Below are positions 16,670-26,064 of a stretch of DNA of 64,000 nucleotides, in pieces; position 1 is the first letter of the stretch, and each line of letters starts with the position of its first letter. The notes under the pieces are model-generated. The model did not search any database. It saw only the letters and a program-made list of their open reading frames with translations, and was not told the origin of the DNA. The DNA comes from Bacteroidales bacterium (GTDB lineage: Bacteria; Bacteroidota; Bacteroidia; Bacteroidales; JAIOZK01): contig JAIOZK010000015.1 of the NCBI GenBank assembly GCA_021740625.1, forward strand, positions 1 to 64,000. Reading direction: 5' to 3'. The position numbers were made by a program, and so were the translations under genes.

Positions 16670-18958
16670 ATGTTGTCGGGAACAATTCCTAATTTTGCCC
16701 CAGTGGCAACATTTGTTATCAACATACATGGTAGAGTTCAGGGAGTTGGCTTTCGGCCTTTCATCTATCGCCTCGCTGTGCGGAATGAGCTTAAAGGATG
16801 GGTAGAAAACCGCACCGATGGCGTCCGAATCAAAATTAATGCTGAGCCGGATCAGGCGGTCCGTTTCGTCCGTGCCATCCGGGAAGAAAAGCCGCCGGCA
16901 TCTCATATCGTTGAGATTATCTCGAAGGAAGACAGTGCGGAAGATTTCAGTGATTTTCGCATTCTAAAATCCGAAAACAGCGGTGAAGAGATCACACAGG
17001 TGAGCCCCGATATCGCCTTGTGTAAGGATTGCCTGGAGGATATGAAAACACAATCCCACCGGCTGGACTATCCCTTCATCAACTGCACCAATTGCGGACC
17101 GCGTTTCACCATCATCCGCGATCTTCCCTACGACAGGGAAAAGACCAGCATGAAGCCGTTCCGCATGTGTGAGCGTTGCCGGGCAGAATATACGGAAATC
17201 CTCGACAGGCGATTTCATGCCCAGCCAGTGGCTTGCAGCCTTTGTGGCCCGGAATACAAACTCCATTGTAAAAAAGAAGTCATCAGTGATTTTGACCAGA
17301 TCATCAGAACTTCTGCAGAACTGATTCGTGAAGGAAAGATCCTTGCCATCAAAGGGATGGGCGGATATTTCCTGGCCTGTGATGCACAGAATGAAAAAGC
17401 GGTCGACCGCCTGAGACTAGCCAAGAACCGGGATGGCAAACCCTTCGCAGTGATGTTCCGCAACATGGATAGCCTGAAAGAATTCCTGCATATGCAAAAG
17501 CCCGAAGAAGATATCCTGCAAAGCTGGCGCAGGCCCATCCTTCTGGCCAAAAAGAAAAAAAGCCTCGCTTCGGGTGTTAGCGTTGGTTTTTCAACCACCG
17601 GCGCCATGTTGCCTTATATGCCCTTGCACTACCTTTTATTCGAAAAACTGGAACTACCGGCCATCGTGCTGACCAGTGGCAATATTTCGGAAGAACCCAT
17701 CATCATTGATGACAAAAAAGCCCTGGAAGTTCTGGGACCGTTCAGCGATGCAGTACTCACCTACAACCGCGAGATCCACAATCGTACGGATGATTCCGTA
17801 ACAACTTATGTGAATGGGCGGGAAAGATTGCTGCGTCGTTCAAGGGGTTATGTCCCGGAACCCTTCATCGTAAGCAACAAAGTGGAAGGGATCCTTGCCA
17901 CAGGGGCCGAACTGGTCAACTGCTTTTCTCTGGGCAGAAACAGGCAGGCCATCATGAGCCAGCATATTGGGGATCTGAAAAATCTGGAAACACTTGAGTT
18001 CTATAGGGAATCAATCGGGCGGTTTAAAAAACTTTTTCAGTTCAATGCAGAACTGATCGCACATGACCTGCACCCCGATTATCTTTCAACCCGATGGGCC
18101 AAAGAGCAAAATATAAAATTGCTTGGCATCCAGCATCATCATGCACACATTGCCTCCTGCATGGCAGAACATGGTCTCGATGAAAAAGTGATCGGTGTGG
18201 CCATGGATGGTGTGGGCTATGGTGATGACGGCAAAATCTGGGGTGGTGAGTTCCTCTTGTGTGATTATGCAGGCTATGAAAGAAAATTGCATTTCGAATA
18301 CATTCCCATGCCCGGTGGAGATGCTGCCACCAAGAATCCCTGGCGGATGTTGCTGGGATATCTTTATCATTATCAAAAGGAAGACCTGCAATTGGATCAG
18401 TTCGAAGTACTTCAATCAATTGCACCGGATCAATCTCAACTGGTTTTAGATATGCTCAGAAAAGATATCAATTCACCCCTGACCTCCAGTGCGGGCCGGC
18501 TCTTTGATGCTGTTTCTGCTTTGCTGGGCCTATGTACAACAGCATCCTTTCATGCTGAGGCACCCATGAAACTCGAATCTGCAGCAGCAAAAAACATTAA
18601 TGATTCTTATTCGTTCACCATTGCAGAAGATATTTCGTTTAAAGAAACATTTACAGCGATCATTGCAGATTTGAACAGAGGAATGGATAAAGGAATTATT
18701 TCGGCCAAATTCCACAACACCTTAATTAATACTATCTTTGCAGCCGCAAAGAAAATCAGTCTGGAAAGCGGTATAAACAAGGTCGCCCTGTCGGGCGGAA
18801 CGTTTCAAAACAGGTACTTGTTAGAAGGAGTCGAAACGAAACTTTCAGAGAATGGTTATAAAGTTTTCTCCCAGGAAAAGATACCTGCCAACGATGGAGG
18901 CCTTGCCCTCGGACAATTGATGATCGCTGCTGAAAAAAGGAGGTTAGCATGTGTTTAA
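16670..18958 (+). CDS. hypF: Carbamoyltransferase HypF, NiFe-hydrogenase maturation
   Basis: 762 aa, usual length. It makes the thiocarbamate on HypE from carbamoyl phosphate, the precursor of the CN ligands of the NiFe site. Domains in order: acylphosphatase (INIHGRVQGVGFRPFIYRLA, residues about 16-100), two zinc-finger pairs (CKDCLEDM, CTNCGPRF, CERCRAEY, CSLCGPEY), YrdC-like domain (about 200-390) and a C-terminal Kae1-like domain with HHHAHIASCMAEHG and SGGTFQNRYL. First gene of the hypFCDE unit; it overlaps hypC by 10 bp. Confidence 0.97.
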   Translation: MLSGTIPNFAPVATFVINIHGRVQGVGFRPFIYRLAVRNELKGWVENRTDGVRIKINAEPDQAVRFVRAIREEKPPASHIVEIISKEDSAEDFSDFRILKSENSGEEITQVSPDIALCKDCLEDMKTQSHRLDYPFINCTNCGPRFTIIRDLPYDREKTSMKPFRMCERCRAEYTEILDRRFHAQPVACSLCGPEYKLHCKKEVISDFDQIIRTSAELIREGKILAIKGMGGYFLACDAQNEKAVDRLRLAKNRDGKPFAVMFRNMDSLKEFLHMQKPEEDILQSWRRPILLAKKKKSLASGVSVGFSTTGAMLPYMPLHYLLFEKLELPAIVLTSGNISEEPIIIDDKKALEVLGPFSDAVLTYNREIHNRTDDSVTTYVNGRERLLRRSRGYVPEPFIVSNKVEGILATGAELVNCFSLGRNRQAIMSQHIGDLKNLETLEFYRESIGRFKKLFQFNAELIAHDLHPDYLSTRWAKEQNIKLLGIQHHHAHIASCMAEHGLDEKVIGVAMDGVGYGDDGKIWGGEFLLCDYAGYERKLHFEYIPMPGGDAATKNPWRMLLGYLYHYQKEDLQLDQFEVLQSIAPDQSQLVLDMLRKDINSPLTSSAGRLFDAVSALLGLCTTASFHAEAPMKLESAAAKNINDSYSFTIAEDISFKETFTAIIADLNRGMDKGIISAKFHNTLINTIFAAAKKISLESGINKVALSGGTFQNRYLLEGVETKLSENGYKVFSQEKIPANDGGLALGQLMIAAEKRRLACV

Positions 18959-19212
18959 GCATACCCGCTAAAGTTGAAAAAATAGAAGGAGAAAATGCCA
19001 CAGTATCCGTTGGAGGCGCTACCTACAAAGCAAGCCTGCAAATGCTGGATGATGTGGAAGTTGGTGATTACATCCTGTTGCATACCGGCTTTGCCATTCA
19101 AAAACTCAGTCCGGAGGAAGCCGAAGAATCCCTGAAAGTTTTTGAGGAATTCGAGGAACTAAACAAACAACTCGATGAAGAAGAAAAAGAAAGCGGCAAA
19201 CGCATTACCTGA
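18949..19212 (+). CDS. hypC: HypC/HybG family hydrogenase chaperone
   Basis: 87 aa. Starts MCLSIPAKVEKIEG; Cys2 (after Met removal the N-terminal Cys) is the residue that binds the iron and the hydrogenase precursor. It partners with HypD in assembling Fe(CN)2CO. The start overlaps the end of hypF, implying translational coupling. The acidic, helical C-terminus (EEAEESLKVFEEFEELNKQ) is an ordinary HypC tail. Confidence 0.96.
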   Translation: MCLSIPAKVEKIEGENATVSVGGATYKASLQMLDDVEVGDYILLHTGFAIQKLSPEEAEESLKVFEEFEELNKQLDEEEKESGKRIT

Positions 19213-19221
19213 TATTTCCCC

Positions 19222-20301
19222 ATGAAATTTATCGACGAATACCGTGACAAGGAAATTGTCAGGAAGCTTCTTGGAGAAATCCGGAAAATATCCAGGAAAG
19301 AAATAGCTCTGATGGAAGTCTGTGGCGGGCATACCATGTCCATACAGAAATTCGGCATTCCCTCCCTCCTGCCCTCCAGCATCCGTTTGTTATCCGGCCC
19401 GGGTTGCCCGGTATGTGTCTCCCACAGGGGATACATCGACAGGGCGATCGCCTTTGGACGTTTGCCTGATACCATTATCACCACTTACGGCGACCTGATC
19501 AGGGTCCCGGGATCGACCTCCTCCCTTGATAAGGAAAAGGCCGAAGGCAGAGACATCCGCATCGTATACTCCATCCTGGATGCCCTGGACATTGCGAGGA
19601 AAAATCCCGGTAAAAAAGTGATCTTCCTGGGAATCGGTTTTGAAACCACGGCCCCCGGAAGTGCAGCAGGAATCCTGAATGCTTCAAAGGAAGGCCTTGA
19701 TAATTTTTACCTCTACAGTTCCCACAAAGTGATGCCCCCGGCCATGGAAGCCCTGATCGACGAAGGCGTCAGGATCAACGGATACATTGCACCCGGGCAT
19801 GTCACTACCATAACAGGTCCCGAGATCTATGTAAGCATCCCCGAAAAATTCGGACTGGGCGTCGTGGTTTCCGGGTTTGAACCGGTAGATCTGCTGAAAG
19901 CCATTTATATGCTTGTAAAACAGCATGAAACCGGAAAACCCGCGGTAGAAATCGCTTATACAAGGGCGGTGAAAGCCGGGGGCAATCAGAAAGCAAAAGC
20001 CATGCTCGAAGAAGTTTTTGAATACCGGGATGATTGGTGGAGAGGACTGGGCAAGATACCACAGAGCGGACTGGGAATCAAATCAAAATACAATGCCTTT
20101 GATGCTGAAAGCAGGATCGAGGTGGCAGTGGAAGAAACCAGGGAAGACAAAGGCTGCATTTGCGGGGAGATTCTGAAAGGGCTGAAAACACCCAAAGACT
20201 GCAAGCTTTTCGGCAAGGTCTGCAAGCCAAACAATCCCGTGGGTGCATGCATGGTTTCAAACGAAGGCGCCTGCCATGCTTATTACAGATACAACAGATA
20301 A
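19222..20301 (+). CDS. hypD: Hydrogenase maturation factor HypD
   Basis: 359 aa. A [4Fe-4S] protein that with HypC carries the Fe(CN)2CO fragment. Signature motifs are MEVCGGHTMSIQKFG, LLSGPGCPVCVS and GFETTAPGSAAG; C-terminal Cys residues (KGCICGEIL, CKLFGKVCKPNNPVGACM) fit cluster ligands. 9 bp after hypC, 3 bp before hypE. Confidence 0.97.
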   Translation: MKFIDEYRDKEIVRKLLGEIRKISRKEIALMEVCGGHTMSIQKFGIPSLLPSSIRLLSGPGCPVCVSHRGYIDRAIAFGRLPDTIITTYGDLIRVPGSTSSLDKEKAEGRDIRIVYSILDALDIARKNPGKKVIFLGIGFETTAPGSAAGILNASKEGLDNFYLYSSHKVMPPAMEALIDEGVRINGYIAPGHVTTITGPEIYVSIPEKFGLGVVVSGFEPVDLLKAIYMLVKQHETGKPAVEIAYTRAVKAGGNQKAKAMLEEVFEYRDDWWRGLGKIPQSGLGIKSKYNAFDAESRIEVAVEETREDKGCICGEILKGLKTPKDCKLFGKVCKPNNPVGACMVSNEGACHAYYRYNR

Positions 20302-20304
20302 ACA

Positions 20305-21318
20305 ATGGAAAACAAGATATTACTCGGACACGGCAGCGGCGGGCAGATGACCCATGATCTGATCACAGATTTGTTTGTGCGCTATTTCCGGAATGATTAC
20401 CTGGGCCCGCAAACCGACAGCAGTATCCTACCGGTAAACACCAGAAACATTGCATTCACGACCGATTCATTCGTGGTGGACCCCATCTTTTTTCCCGGTG
20501 GGGATATTGGCAAACTGGCAGTGGCAGGAACTGTAAATGATCTGGCTGTTTCCGGGGCAAAACCCTTGTATCTGAGCTGTTCCTTCATTATTGAGGAAGG
20601 ATTTCCTATCAAAGACCTGGAAAAGATCGTTCAATCCATGGCGGATGAAGCCGCCAAAGCTGGTGTCCTGATTACAACGGGTGACACCAAGGTGGTGGAC
20701 AAAGGCAAATGTGATAAGGTTTTTATTACAACCACCGGTGTCGGAGAATTGCAGGAAGATCAAATCCACATCAGCAGCGGAAACAAAGTAAAACCCGGCG
20801 ACAAGATCATCATCAACGGATCCATTGCCGATCACGGTATGGCCATTATGGCAGCAAGGAATGAGCTGAACATACAATCGGCAATCACTTCCGACTGCGC
20901 ATGCCTGAACGGTCTCATTGCAAAAGCCCTTTCTGCAAGCAGCAATATTAAATTCATGCGCGATGCCACCCGGGGCGGACTGGCCACTGTTTTGTCAGAA
21001 CTATCTTCCGGAAAGAACTATGGTGTGCATGTGGAAGAGGATCATATCCTGATCAAGGAAAATGTCAGGGGGATCTGTGAGTTGCTGGGTTTCGATCCGA
21101 TCTATGTAGCCAATGAAGGCAAAGTGGTCGTGGTGGTGGATCAGGAGGATGCAGCCGCTGTGGTCGATTCAATGAAAAAACATCCCTTTGGAAGAGATGC
21201 CGCCGTCATCGGTGAGATATCTGAAGATCATCCGGGAAAATCCTGGCTTACAACAGAAATCGGAGGAAAAAGACTGATTGATAAACTGGCCGGGGAACAG
21301 CTCCCCCGCATCTGTTAA
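20305..21318 (+). CDS. hypE: Hydrogenase maturation factor HypE, carbamoyl dehydratase
   Basis: 337 aa. An AIR synthase/PurM-fold enzyme that dehydrates the C-terminal S-carboxamide to thiocyanate and hands CN to HypCD. Starts ILLGHGSGGQMTHDLI and ends in the diagnostic PRIC, with the terminal Cys as the modified residue. The last bases overlap the convergent zinc-ribbon gene by 4 bp. Confidence 0.97.
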   Translation: MENKILLGHGSGGQMTHDLITDLFVRYFRNDYLGPQTDSSILPVNTRNIAFTTDSFVVDPIFFPGGDIGKLAVAGTVNDLAVSGAKPLYLSCSFIIEEGFPIKDLEKIVQSMADEAAKAGVLITTGDTKVVDKGKCDKVFITTTGVGELQEDQIHISSGNKVKPGDKIIINGSIADHGMAIMAARNELNIQSAITSDCACLNGLIAKALSASSNIKFMRDATRGGLATVLSELSSGKNYGVHVEEDHILIKENVRGICELLGFDPIYVANEGKVVVVVDQEDAAAVVDSMKKHPFGRDAAVIGEISEDHPGKSWLTTEIGGKRLIDKLAGEQLPRIC

Positions 21319-21716
21319 ATACCATATTCCCGTGTATACTTTCGAATGGCCGATTCAAGATCTTCGAACATTACATAGTGATTCTTACATCCATTGCGGG
21401 AACAAATACTCACCACACCACCAATCTCAATGTTAAATTTCACCATGGTTGCATCACATACCTGGCATTTGATGAGCGTATTGAGTTTTTCCTGACAATG
21501 CGGACAATAAAAATCAACAATCGCCTCATGCGGTATCTGCAAGTCGGTTTCATGATCATAACAACCATAGGTAGAACACAACCACATTTTACCCCTTTTG
21601 CCATTGGTGGAAACTTCAACCATCACACTGGGCATGTTGTTAACCGTACGATTATAATCCATTAATGTATGCCTGCATTTCAGGCATTTTAAATTCAGAG
21701 AAATTTGTTTAGCCAT
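21315..21716 (-). CDS. Zinc-ribbon protein of unknown function inside the hyp cluster
   Basis: 133 aa, start behind a strong AGGAGG. At least three Cys pairs: CLKCRHTL, a CSTYGC pair, CPHCQEK with CQVCDA, and CSRNGC, so it is probably a small multi-zinc protein, with the CSTYGC and CSRNGC motifs arranged as an internal duplication. I do not recognise a named family. It is convergent with hypE and divergent from hypB, interrupting the hyp genes. It is not HypA (no N-terminal MHE) although a metal-handling role would fit; that is only inference from position. Confidence 0.75.
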   Translation of the reverse strand: MAKQISLNLKCLKCRHTLMDYNRTVNNMPSVMVEVSTNGKRGKMWLCSTYGCYDHETDLQIPHEAIVDFYCPHCQEKLNTLIKCQVCDATMVKFNIEIGGVVSICSRNGCKNHYVMFEDLESAIRKYTREYGI

Positions 21717-21880
21717 GGGAATCCTCCTGAAAGTTTAGATTAATGATTAAATATATTAAATTCCATATGTTAAATCAAGAACAACACTTAGTATAGAATT
21801 ATTCTAAATAGGATGCTGTACGAAATATAAAAGAGCAAAAATGGTTTGAAGCTATACGCAAAAAAGCAGAATAATATTAG

Positions 21881-21888
21881 TAACTTTG
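21881..21888 (+). promoter_or_regulatory. -7 box of hypB
   Basis: TAACTTTG matches TAnnTTTG 30 bp before the hypB ATG. No TTTG at the right -33 spacing. It lies downstream of the ORF-track ATG at 21846, supporting 21918 as the real start. Confidence 0.5.
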
Positions 21889-21917
21889 CAATTCTAAATC
21901 ATTTAAAAACAAACACT

Positions 21918-22799
21918 ATGTGCGGTACTTGCGGATGCGGGGAAGAAGGTTCCGTTAGCATCAGGAAACCAGGAGAAACAACAGCTCAAATGCACGAGCA
22001 TACACATACACATGTTCATGAACACGATGGTCACAGTCACGAACACGGGCATACGCATCATCACCATCATGAATATGCCCATGACCATGAACATCATGAC
22101 AACAGCGATCATGCCCATCATCACACACATGCGGATCATGATCATTCACATGGTAAAGAAATCCAACTGGAAGTTGATATCATGCAGAAGAATAACCTGA
22201 GAGCTGAAAGGAACCGGGGTTATTTCGAAGCAAAAAACATACTGGCATTAAACCTTGTCAGTTCACCAGGTTCGGGAAAAACAACATTGCTTGAAAGAAC
22301 CATCAAAGAAAAAAAGGACAAATTTGACTTCAACATCATCGAAGGCGATCAACAAACCATGAACGATGCAAACCGCATCGAGTCAGCCGGGGCACCTGTT
22401 GTGCAGGTAAATACCGGAGCGGGTTGTCATCTCGATTCTGACATGGTAAGTAAAGCCGTGAAAAAACTGGAACCAAAAGATGATTCTGTCCTGATCATTG
22501 AAAACGTTGGCAACCTGGTCTGTCCATCCCTTTTCGACCTGGGTGAGACCAAGAGGGTTGTGATCGTGAGCACCACAGAGGGCGAGGACAAACCCATCAA
22601 ATATCCCAATATGTTCCAATCCTCCCAGCTTTGCATCATCAACAAAACCGACCTCCTGCCCCACCTGGATTTCGACCTGGAAAAGATGAAGGAATATGCC
22701 AGGCAGGTCAACCATCATCTTGAATTCATTGAACTCTCTGTAAAAACCGGAGAAGGAATGGATGAATGGTATGCCTGGCTGGAGAAGGAAGCTGGGTGA
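21918..22799 (+). CDS. hypB: Hydrogenase nickel incorporation GTPase HypB with His-rich nickel store
   Basis: 293 aa from the ATG at 21918. The N-terminus MCGTCGCGEEG holds the CxxCGC high-affinity nickel site. Residues about 25-78 are extremely His-rich (HEHTHTHVHEHDGHSHEHG and so on), a nickel-storage stretch as in HypB/nickelin. The GTPase core has SSPGSGKTTLLE (P-loop), IEGDQQT, the metal-binding CHLD and NKTDLL. It delivers nickel to the hydrogenase large subunit. Separated from hypFCDE by the opposed zinc-ribbon gene. Confidence 0.97.
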   Translation: MCGTCGCGEEGSVSIRKPGETTAQMHEHTHTHVHEHDGHSHEHGHTHHHHHEYAHDHEHHDNSDHAHHHTHADHDHSHGKEIQLEVDIMQKNNLRAERNRGYFEAKNILALNLVSSPGSGKTTLLERTIKEKKDKFDFNIIEGDQQTMNDANRIESAGAPVVQVNTGAGCHLDSDMVSKAVKKLEPKDDSVLIIENVGNLVCPSLFDLGETKRVVIVSTTEGEDKPIKYPNMFQSSQLCIINKTDLLPHLDFDLEKMKEYARQVNHHLEFIELSVKTGEGMDEWYAWLEKEAG

Positions 22800-23020
22800 G
22801 TGAGCGACTAAGAAACTCAGGGACCGGGTGACATAGTGTAAATCAAGTCACACTCAACAAAGTCGAAGTGTGAGGGTTCATTCTTCGACTCTGCTTATAC
22901 TGACAGCCAATATCATACACCACCAAAACGCAGAATACACTTATTACTAACATTGTATTTTATTCAAATACTATCATAAAGAACTGTTATCCATTACCAT
23001 ATATTCGTTATTTTTTCACA
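22800..23020. other. Intergenic region between hypB and rex
   Basis: Begins with degenerate 7-8 bp repeats (gagtgagcgactaagaaac, gggaccgggtgacatagtg) of the type seen after 62452, followed by a palindromic cacactcaacaaagtcgaagtgtg (about 22850-22873) that may end hypB transcription. The rest is AT-rich, leading to the rex operator. No gene seen. Confidence 0.45.
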
Positions 23021-23073
23021 ATGTTAATTTATTAACAATTTCTTTGTTTTTATGAATACTGGGTTTAAATTTG
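23021..23073 (+). promoter_or_regulatory. Rex operator and promoter of rex
   Basis: ATGTTAATTTATTAACAA (23021-23038) contains the perfect palindrome TGTTAA-N4-TTAACA, one base off the Rex-site form TTGTTAA-N4-TTAACAA. Just downstream are TTTG (23043-23046) and TAAATTTG (23066-23073), separated by exactly 19 bp, a textbook Bacteroidota promoter. Rex would bind directly upstream of the -33 box, so the gene is probably autoregulated. Confidence 0.82.
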
Positions 23074-23100
23074 CAACATACACATTTCAATAAATTGGGT

Positions 23101-23742
23101 ATGGACAAAAACAAGATGAAACACCTGCCGCACAAGACGATTGAGAGATTGAGCCAGTACAGGAGAGCCCTGCTTCTTTGCCACGCCCAGGGCCAAACCC
23201 ACATCTTTTCCCATGAAATTGCCAAGATACAGCACATTACGGCAGTTCAGGTAAGAAGGGATATTATGTTGATAGGATATACAGGCACATTGCGCAAAGG
23301 ATACAACATCGAGGAGTTGATAGCATTGATTGGCAGAATACTCGATACAGATGAGGGCATCAAAGCCTGCGTAGTGGGCATCGGTAACCTGGGACGTGCT
23401 TTTATCAATTACTTTAAAGGCAAACGGACCAAGTTATCCATCGTAGCAGCTTTCGACAACAACCCAAACAAGGTCGTCAAAAACTTCTGCAATACAGAAA
23501 CATTTCACATCGACGAACTGGAAAGAATTGTCAAGCAAAAGGGTATAAGCATCGGCATCATCACAGTTTCGCCGGAAGCTGCCCCTGAAGTAACCGAAAA
23601 ACTGGTCAAAGCCGGTATAAAAGGTATTCTTAATTATACTCCGAAACCGGTCAATGTGCCTGCGCATGTATATCTGGAGGAATACGACATGATCACCTCA
23701 CTTGAAAAAGTCGCCTTTTTTGTAAAAACGCATTCAGAATAA
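23101..23742 (+). CDS. rex: Redox-sensing transcriptional repressor Rex
   Basis: 213 aa from the ATG at 23101. The ORF-track ATG at 23071 lies inside the -7 box and cannot be used; 23116 is an alternative. N-terminal winged helix (KTIERLSQYRRALLLC, AVQVRRDIMLIGYTGTLRKGY) and a Rossmann domain with GIGNLGRAF that senses NADH/NAD+. The C-terminus VAFFVKTHSE fits the swapped helix. Rex controls fermentation and respiration genes, consistent with an anaerobe that makes NiFe hydrogenase. Confidence 0.93.
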   Translation: MDKNKMKHLPHKTIERLSQYRRALLLCHAQGQTHIFSHEIAKIQHITAVQVRRDIMLIGYTGTLRKGYNIEELIALIGRILDTDEGIKACVVGIGNLGRAFINYFKGKRTKLSIVAAFDNNPNKVVKNFCNTETFHIDELERIVKQKGISIGIITVSPEAAPEVTEKLVKAGIKGILNYTPKPVNVPAHVYLEEYDMITSLEKVAFFVKTHSE

Positions 23743-23754
23743 TTCCTGTTTCAA

Positions 23755-24420
23755 TCAGGAAGATGCACTGGATGCTGCAGTGATGGCAACGGTGCTGGCA
23801 ATTGCAGCTTCCAGTTCTTTGATGGCTTTTTCTACACTTTTGGAAACTACATTCTTGTCAGAAAGTTCCTTCAACTTTCGGCGGATTTCTTTTCTTTCTT
23901 CCTTATTAACGGACAATACCTTATCCATTTTGCAAGCATTGATCAGCCCCAGGAGACCGGCATTTCTCTCGGGAATACTGGCAAGATTTTCAAGATTGGA
24001 CTTCAATGTTACTATCAGATTTTCCCTGGCCTTCCGATCTAAAAGACTTACCAGCTTGTAGGGTATGATCCAGAATTTCTTACTTTCGATCTTCAGAATA
24101 CCTTTTCGCTGCATATCCCCGAAAATATGAAATCTGAATTTTCTTCCCCTGACCGAATTATTGGATATCAGGTTTTTGATCCTGGGTGGTCGTTTGGATT
24201 TCCTGATCTTCTCCATCAGGAAGGCCTCAACACTGCCTTCCCTGGTTTTACTACTTTTCAGTTTTACCCGTTTGTCACGGAAATCAATCTTCTCTTCAAA
24301 ATAAAGATCCATCAGTACGCTGCCGAAAAGGCCTACATTCAGTTTTTGACCTGAAATAACATAACGTGGTTTTTCAGGGTGAAGGGCAAGTAGCAGAAAT
24401 TGTTCAGAAATCTTTTCCAT
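23755..24420 (-). CDS. GPP34 (Golgi phosphoprotein 3/VPS74-like) family protein
   Basis: 221 aa. Starts EKISEQFLLLALHPEKPR and has the all-helical GPP34 pattern with GSVLMDLYFEEKIDF and RGILKIE-like strands (FGDMQRKGILKIESKKFW). In eukaryotes the family binds PI4P and Golgi enzymes; the bacterial role is unknown, perhaps at the membrane. The last about 30 residues are an Ala/Ser-rich tail. Convergent with rex (12 bp between stops). Confidence 0.85.
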   Translation of the reverse strand: MEKISEQFLLLALHPEKPRYVISGQKLNVGLFGSVLMDLYFEEKIDFRDKRVKLKSSKTREGSVEAFLMEKIRKSKRPPRIKNLISNNSVRGRKFRFHIFGDMQRKGILKIESKKFWIIPYKLVSLLDRKARENLIVTLKSNLENLASIPERNAGLLGLINACKMDKVLSVNKEERKEIRRKLKELSDKNVVSKSVEKAIKELEAAIASTVAITAASSASS

Positions 24421-24447
24421 TTTATATGATTTGGATGATTAAATATA

Positions 24448-26064
24448 GTGATTTTCCCGACATTATTACTTATTTCATACAACAACAGTAATTCTCCCAA
24501 CTCAGCACCTTTTACTATTTTTGCATTCGGGCAATGGATAAATAATGATCAAGCGGTGAAGAAGCATCTGCAACATCCCATATTTAAAATTATAACCCAA
24601 GCGGCGGAAAACTTGCAGGTCGATGCATATGTGGTGGGTGGCTTTGTACGCGATATTTTCCTGGAAAGGATATCTAAAGATGCCGACATTGTTACAATTG
24701 GAAGTGGTATTGAGCTTGCGAAAGAAGCAGCAAAGCTCGCAAAGATTTCCCCGCCAAAGGTTTTTAAAAACTTCGGAACTGCCATGTTGCAATACAAGGA
24801 TTGGGAAATTGAATTTGTTGGAGCCCGCAAAGAGTCCTATCGCAAAGATTCCAGAAAACCTATCGTAGAAAACGGCAGCCTGGAAGATGATCAGAACCGC
24901 CGTGATTTTACCATCAATGCCCTGGCGATCAACCTGGGAACCCAGCATTATGGAGAACTGCTCGATCCTTTCAATGGCTTGCAGGACCTCCACGACAGCA
25001 TCATCAGGACACCGCGGGATCCGGCGATCACCTTTTCTGATGACCCCCTGCGTATGATGCGTGCCATCCGTTTTGCCACGCAATTGGATTTTAGCATATC
25101 AGCCGAAACGTTTGAGGGTATAAGAAAAAGTGCCGATCGCATCAGCATCATCTCCAAAGAGCGTATCATGGATGAAATGAACAAAATCATCCTGTCTAAT
25201 AAACCTTCCAAAGGATTCATTCTGCTCCACCAAAGTGGCCTGATGAAGTTGATTTTCCCGGAATTCGAAGCCCTGCGGGGAACCGAGTACGTCGATGGCA
25301 AGGGCCACAAAGACAACTTTTATCACACCCTGGAAGTGCTGGATAAACTTTCTCAAAAAACTGATAACCTCTGGCTGCGGTGGGCCGCTATTCTGCACGA
25401 TATCGCCAAACCGGCCACCAAGCGATATGAACCAGAAACAGGCTGGACCTTTCACTCCCATGAATTTGTAGGTGCTAAAATGGTTCCTCGCATATTCAGG
25501 CGCTTCAAACTGCCCGTAAATGAAAAGATGAAATTTGTTCAGAAACTGGTGCAACTTCACCTCAGACCAATTGCGCTTACCGAAGAGAATGTTACCGACT
25601 CTGCCATCAGGAGATTGCTCTTTGAAGCCGGTGATGATATCGATGATCTGATGATGCTGTGTGAGGCAGACATTACTTCCAAAAATCCCAGGAAAGTCAA
25701 ACGCTATTTGCGTAATTTCAAAATGGTACGCAGAAAACTACAGGAAGTTGAAGAAAAAGACCGCATACGAAACTGGGAACCACCGATCAGCGGAGATATT
25801 ATCATCAAAACTTTCGACATCAAACCCGGACCCAAAGTGGGTGAAATTAAAACAGCCATCCGGGAGGCCATCCTGGATGGAGAAGTGGAACACGATTTTA
25901 AGAAAGCTTTTCGTTTTATGCTGAAGATCGGCAAAGACAAAGGTCTGGACGCACAGCTTGACCTGCATGATTTTAATGATCAAATGCTGCATTGGTACAA
26001 AAAAAAGGATCAACAACAAACAGAGCTTCCAAACGGATCAAATAATAAGAAAATTCAGGAATGA
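24448..26064 (+). CDS. cca: CCA tRNA nucleotidyltransferase with HD domain
   Basis: Adds or repairs the 3' CCA of tRNA. Nucleotidyltransferase core VDAYVVGGFVRDIFLER and DADIVTIG (catalytic Asp pair), FVGARKESYR, DDQNRRDFTINALA; then an HD domain (LHDIAKPAT, FHSHEFVGAKM). The listed ATG at 24448 adds about 36 hydrophobic or asparagine-rich residues absent from the family; a TATTTTTG -7 box at 24516-24523 lies inside them. Translation more likely starts near 24556 (GTG, VKKHLQHPIFKII). The stop overlaps the miaA ATG by 4 bp, so the two tRNA genes are coupled. Confidence 0.93.
   Translation: MIFPTLLLISYNNSNSPNSAPFTIFAFGQWINNDQAVKKHLQHPIFKIITQAAENLQVDAYVVGGFVRDIFLERISKDADIVTIGSGIELAKEAAKLAKISPPKVFKNFGTAMLQYKDWEIEFVGARKESYRKDSRKPIVENGSLEDDQNRRDFTINALAINLGTQHYGELLDPFNGLQDLHDSIIRTPRDPAITFSDDPLRMMRAIRFATQLDFSISAETFEGIRKSADRISIISKERIMDEMNKIILSNKPSKGFILLHQSGLMKLIFPEFEALRGTEYVDGKGHKDNFYHTLEVLDKLSQKTDNLWLRWAAILHDIAKPATKRYEPETGWTFHSHEFVGAKMVPRIFRRFKLPVNEKMKFVQKLVQLHLRPIALTEENVTDSAIRRLLFEAGDDIDDLMMLCEADITSKNPRKVKRYLRNFKMVRRKLQEVEEKDRIRNWEPPISGDIIIKTFDIKPGPKVGEIKTAIREAILDGEVEHDFKKAFRFMLKIGKDKGLDAQLDLHDFNDQMLHWYKKKDQQQTELPNGSNNKKIQE

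Noticed and set aside
21903-22200. Met-rich and His-rich small ORFs over the hypB N-terminus
   Set aside because: Frame shadows of the CAT/CAC repeat encoding the His-rich nickel stretch.
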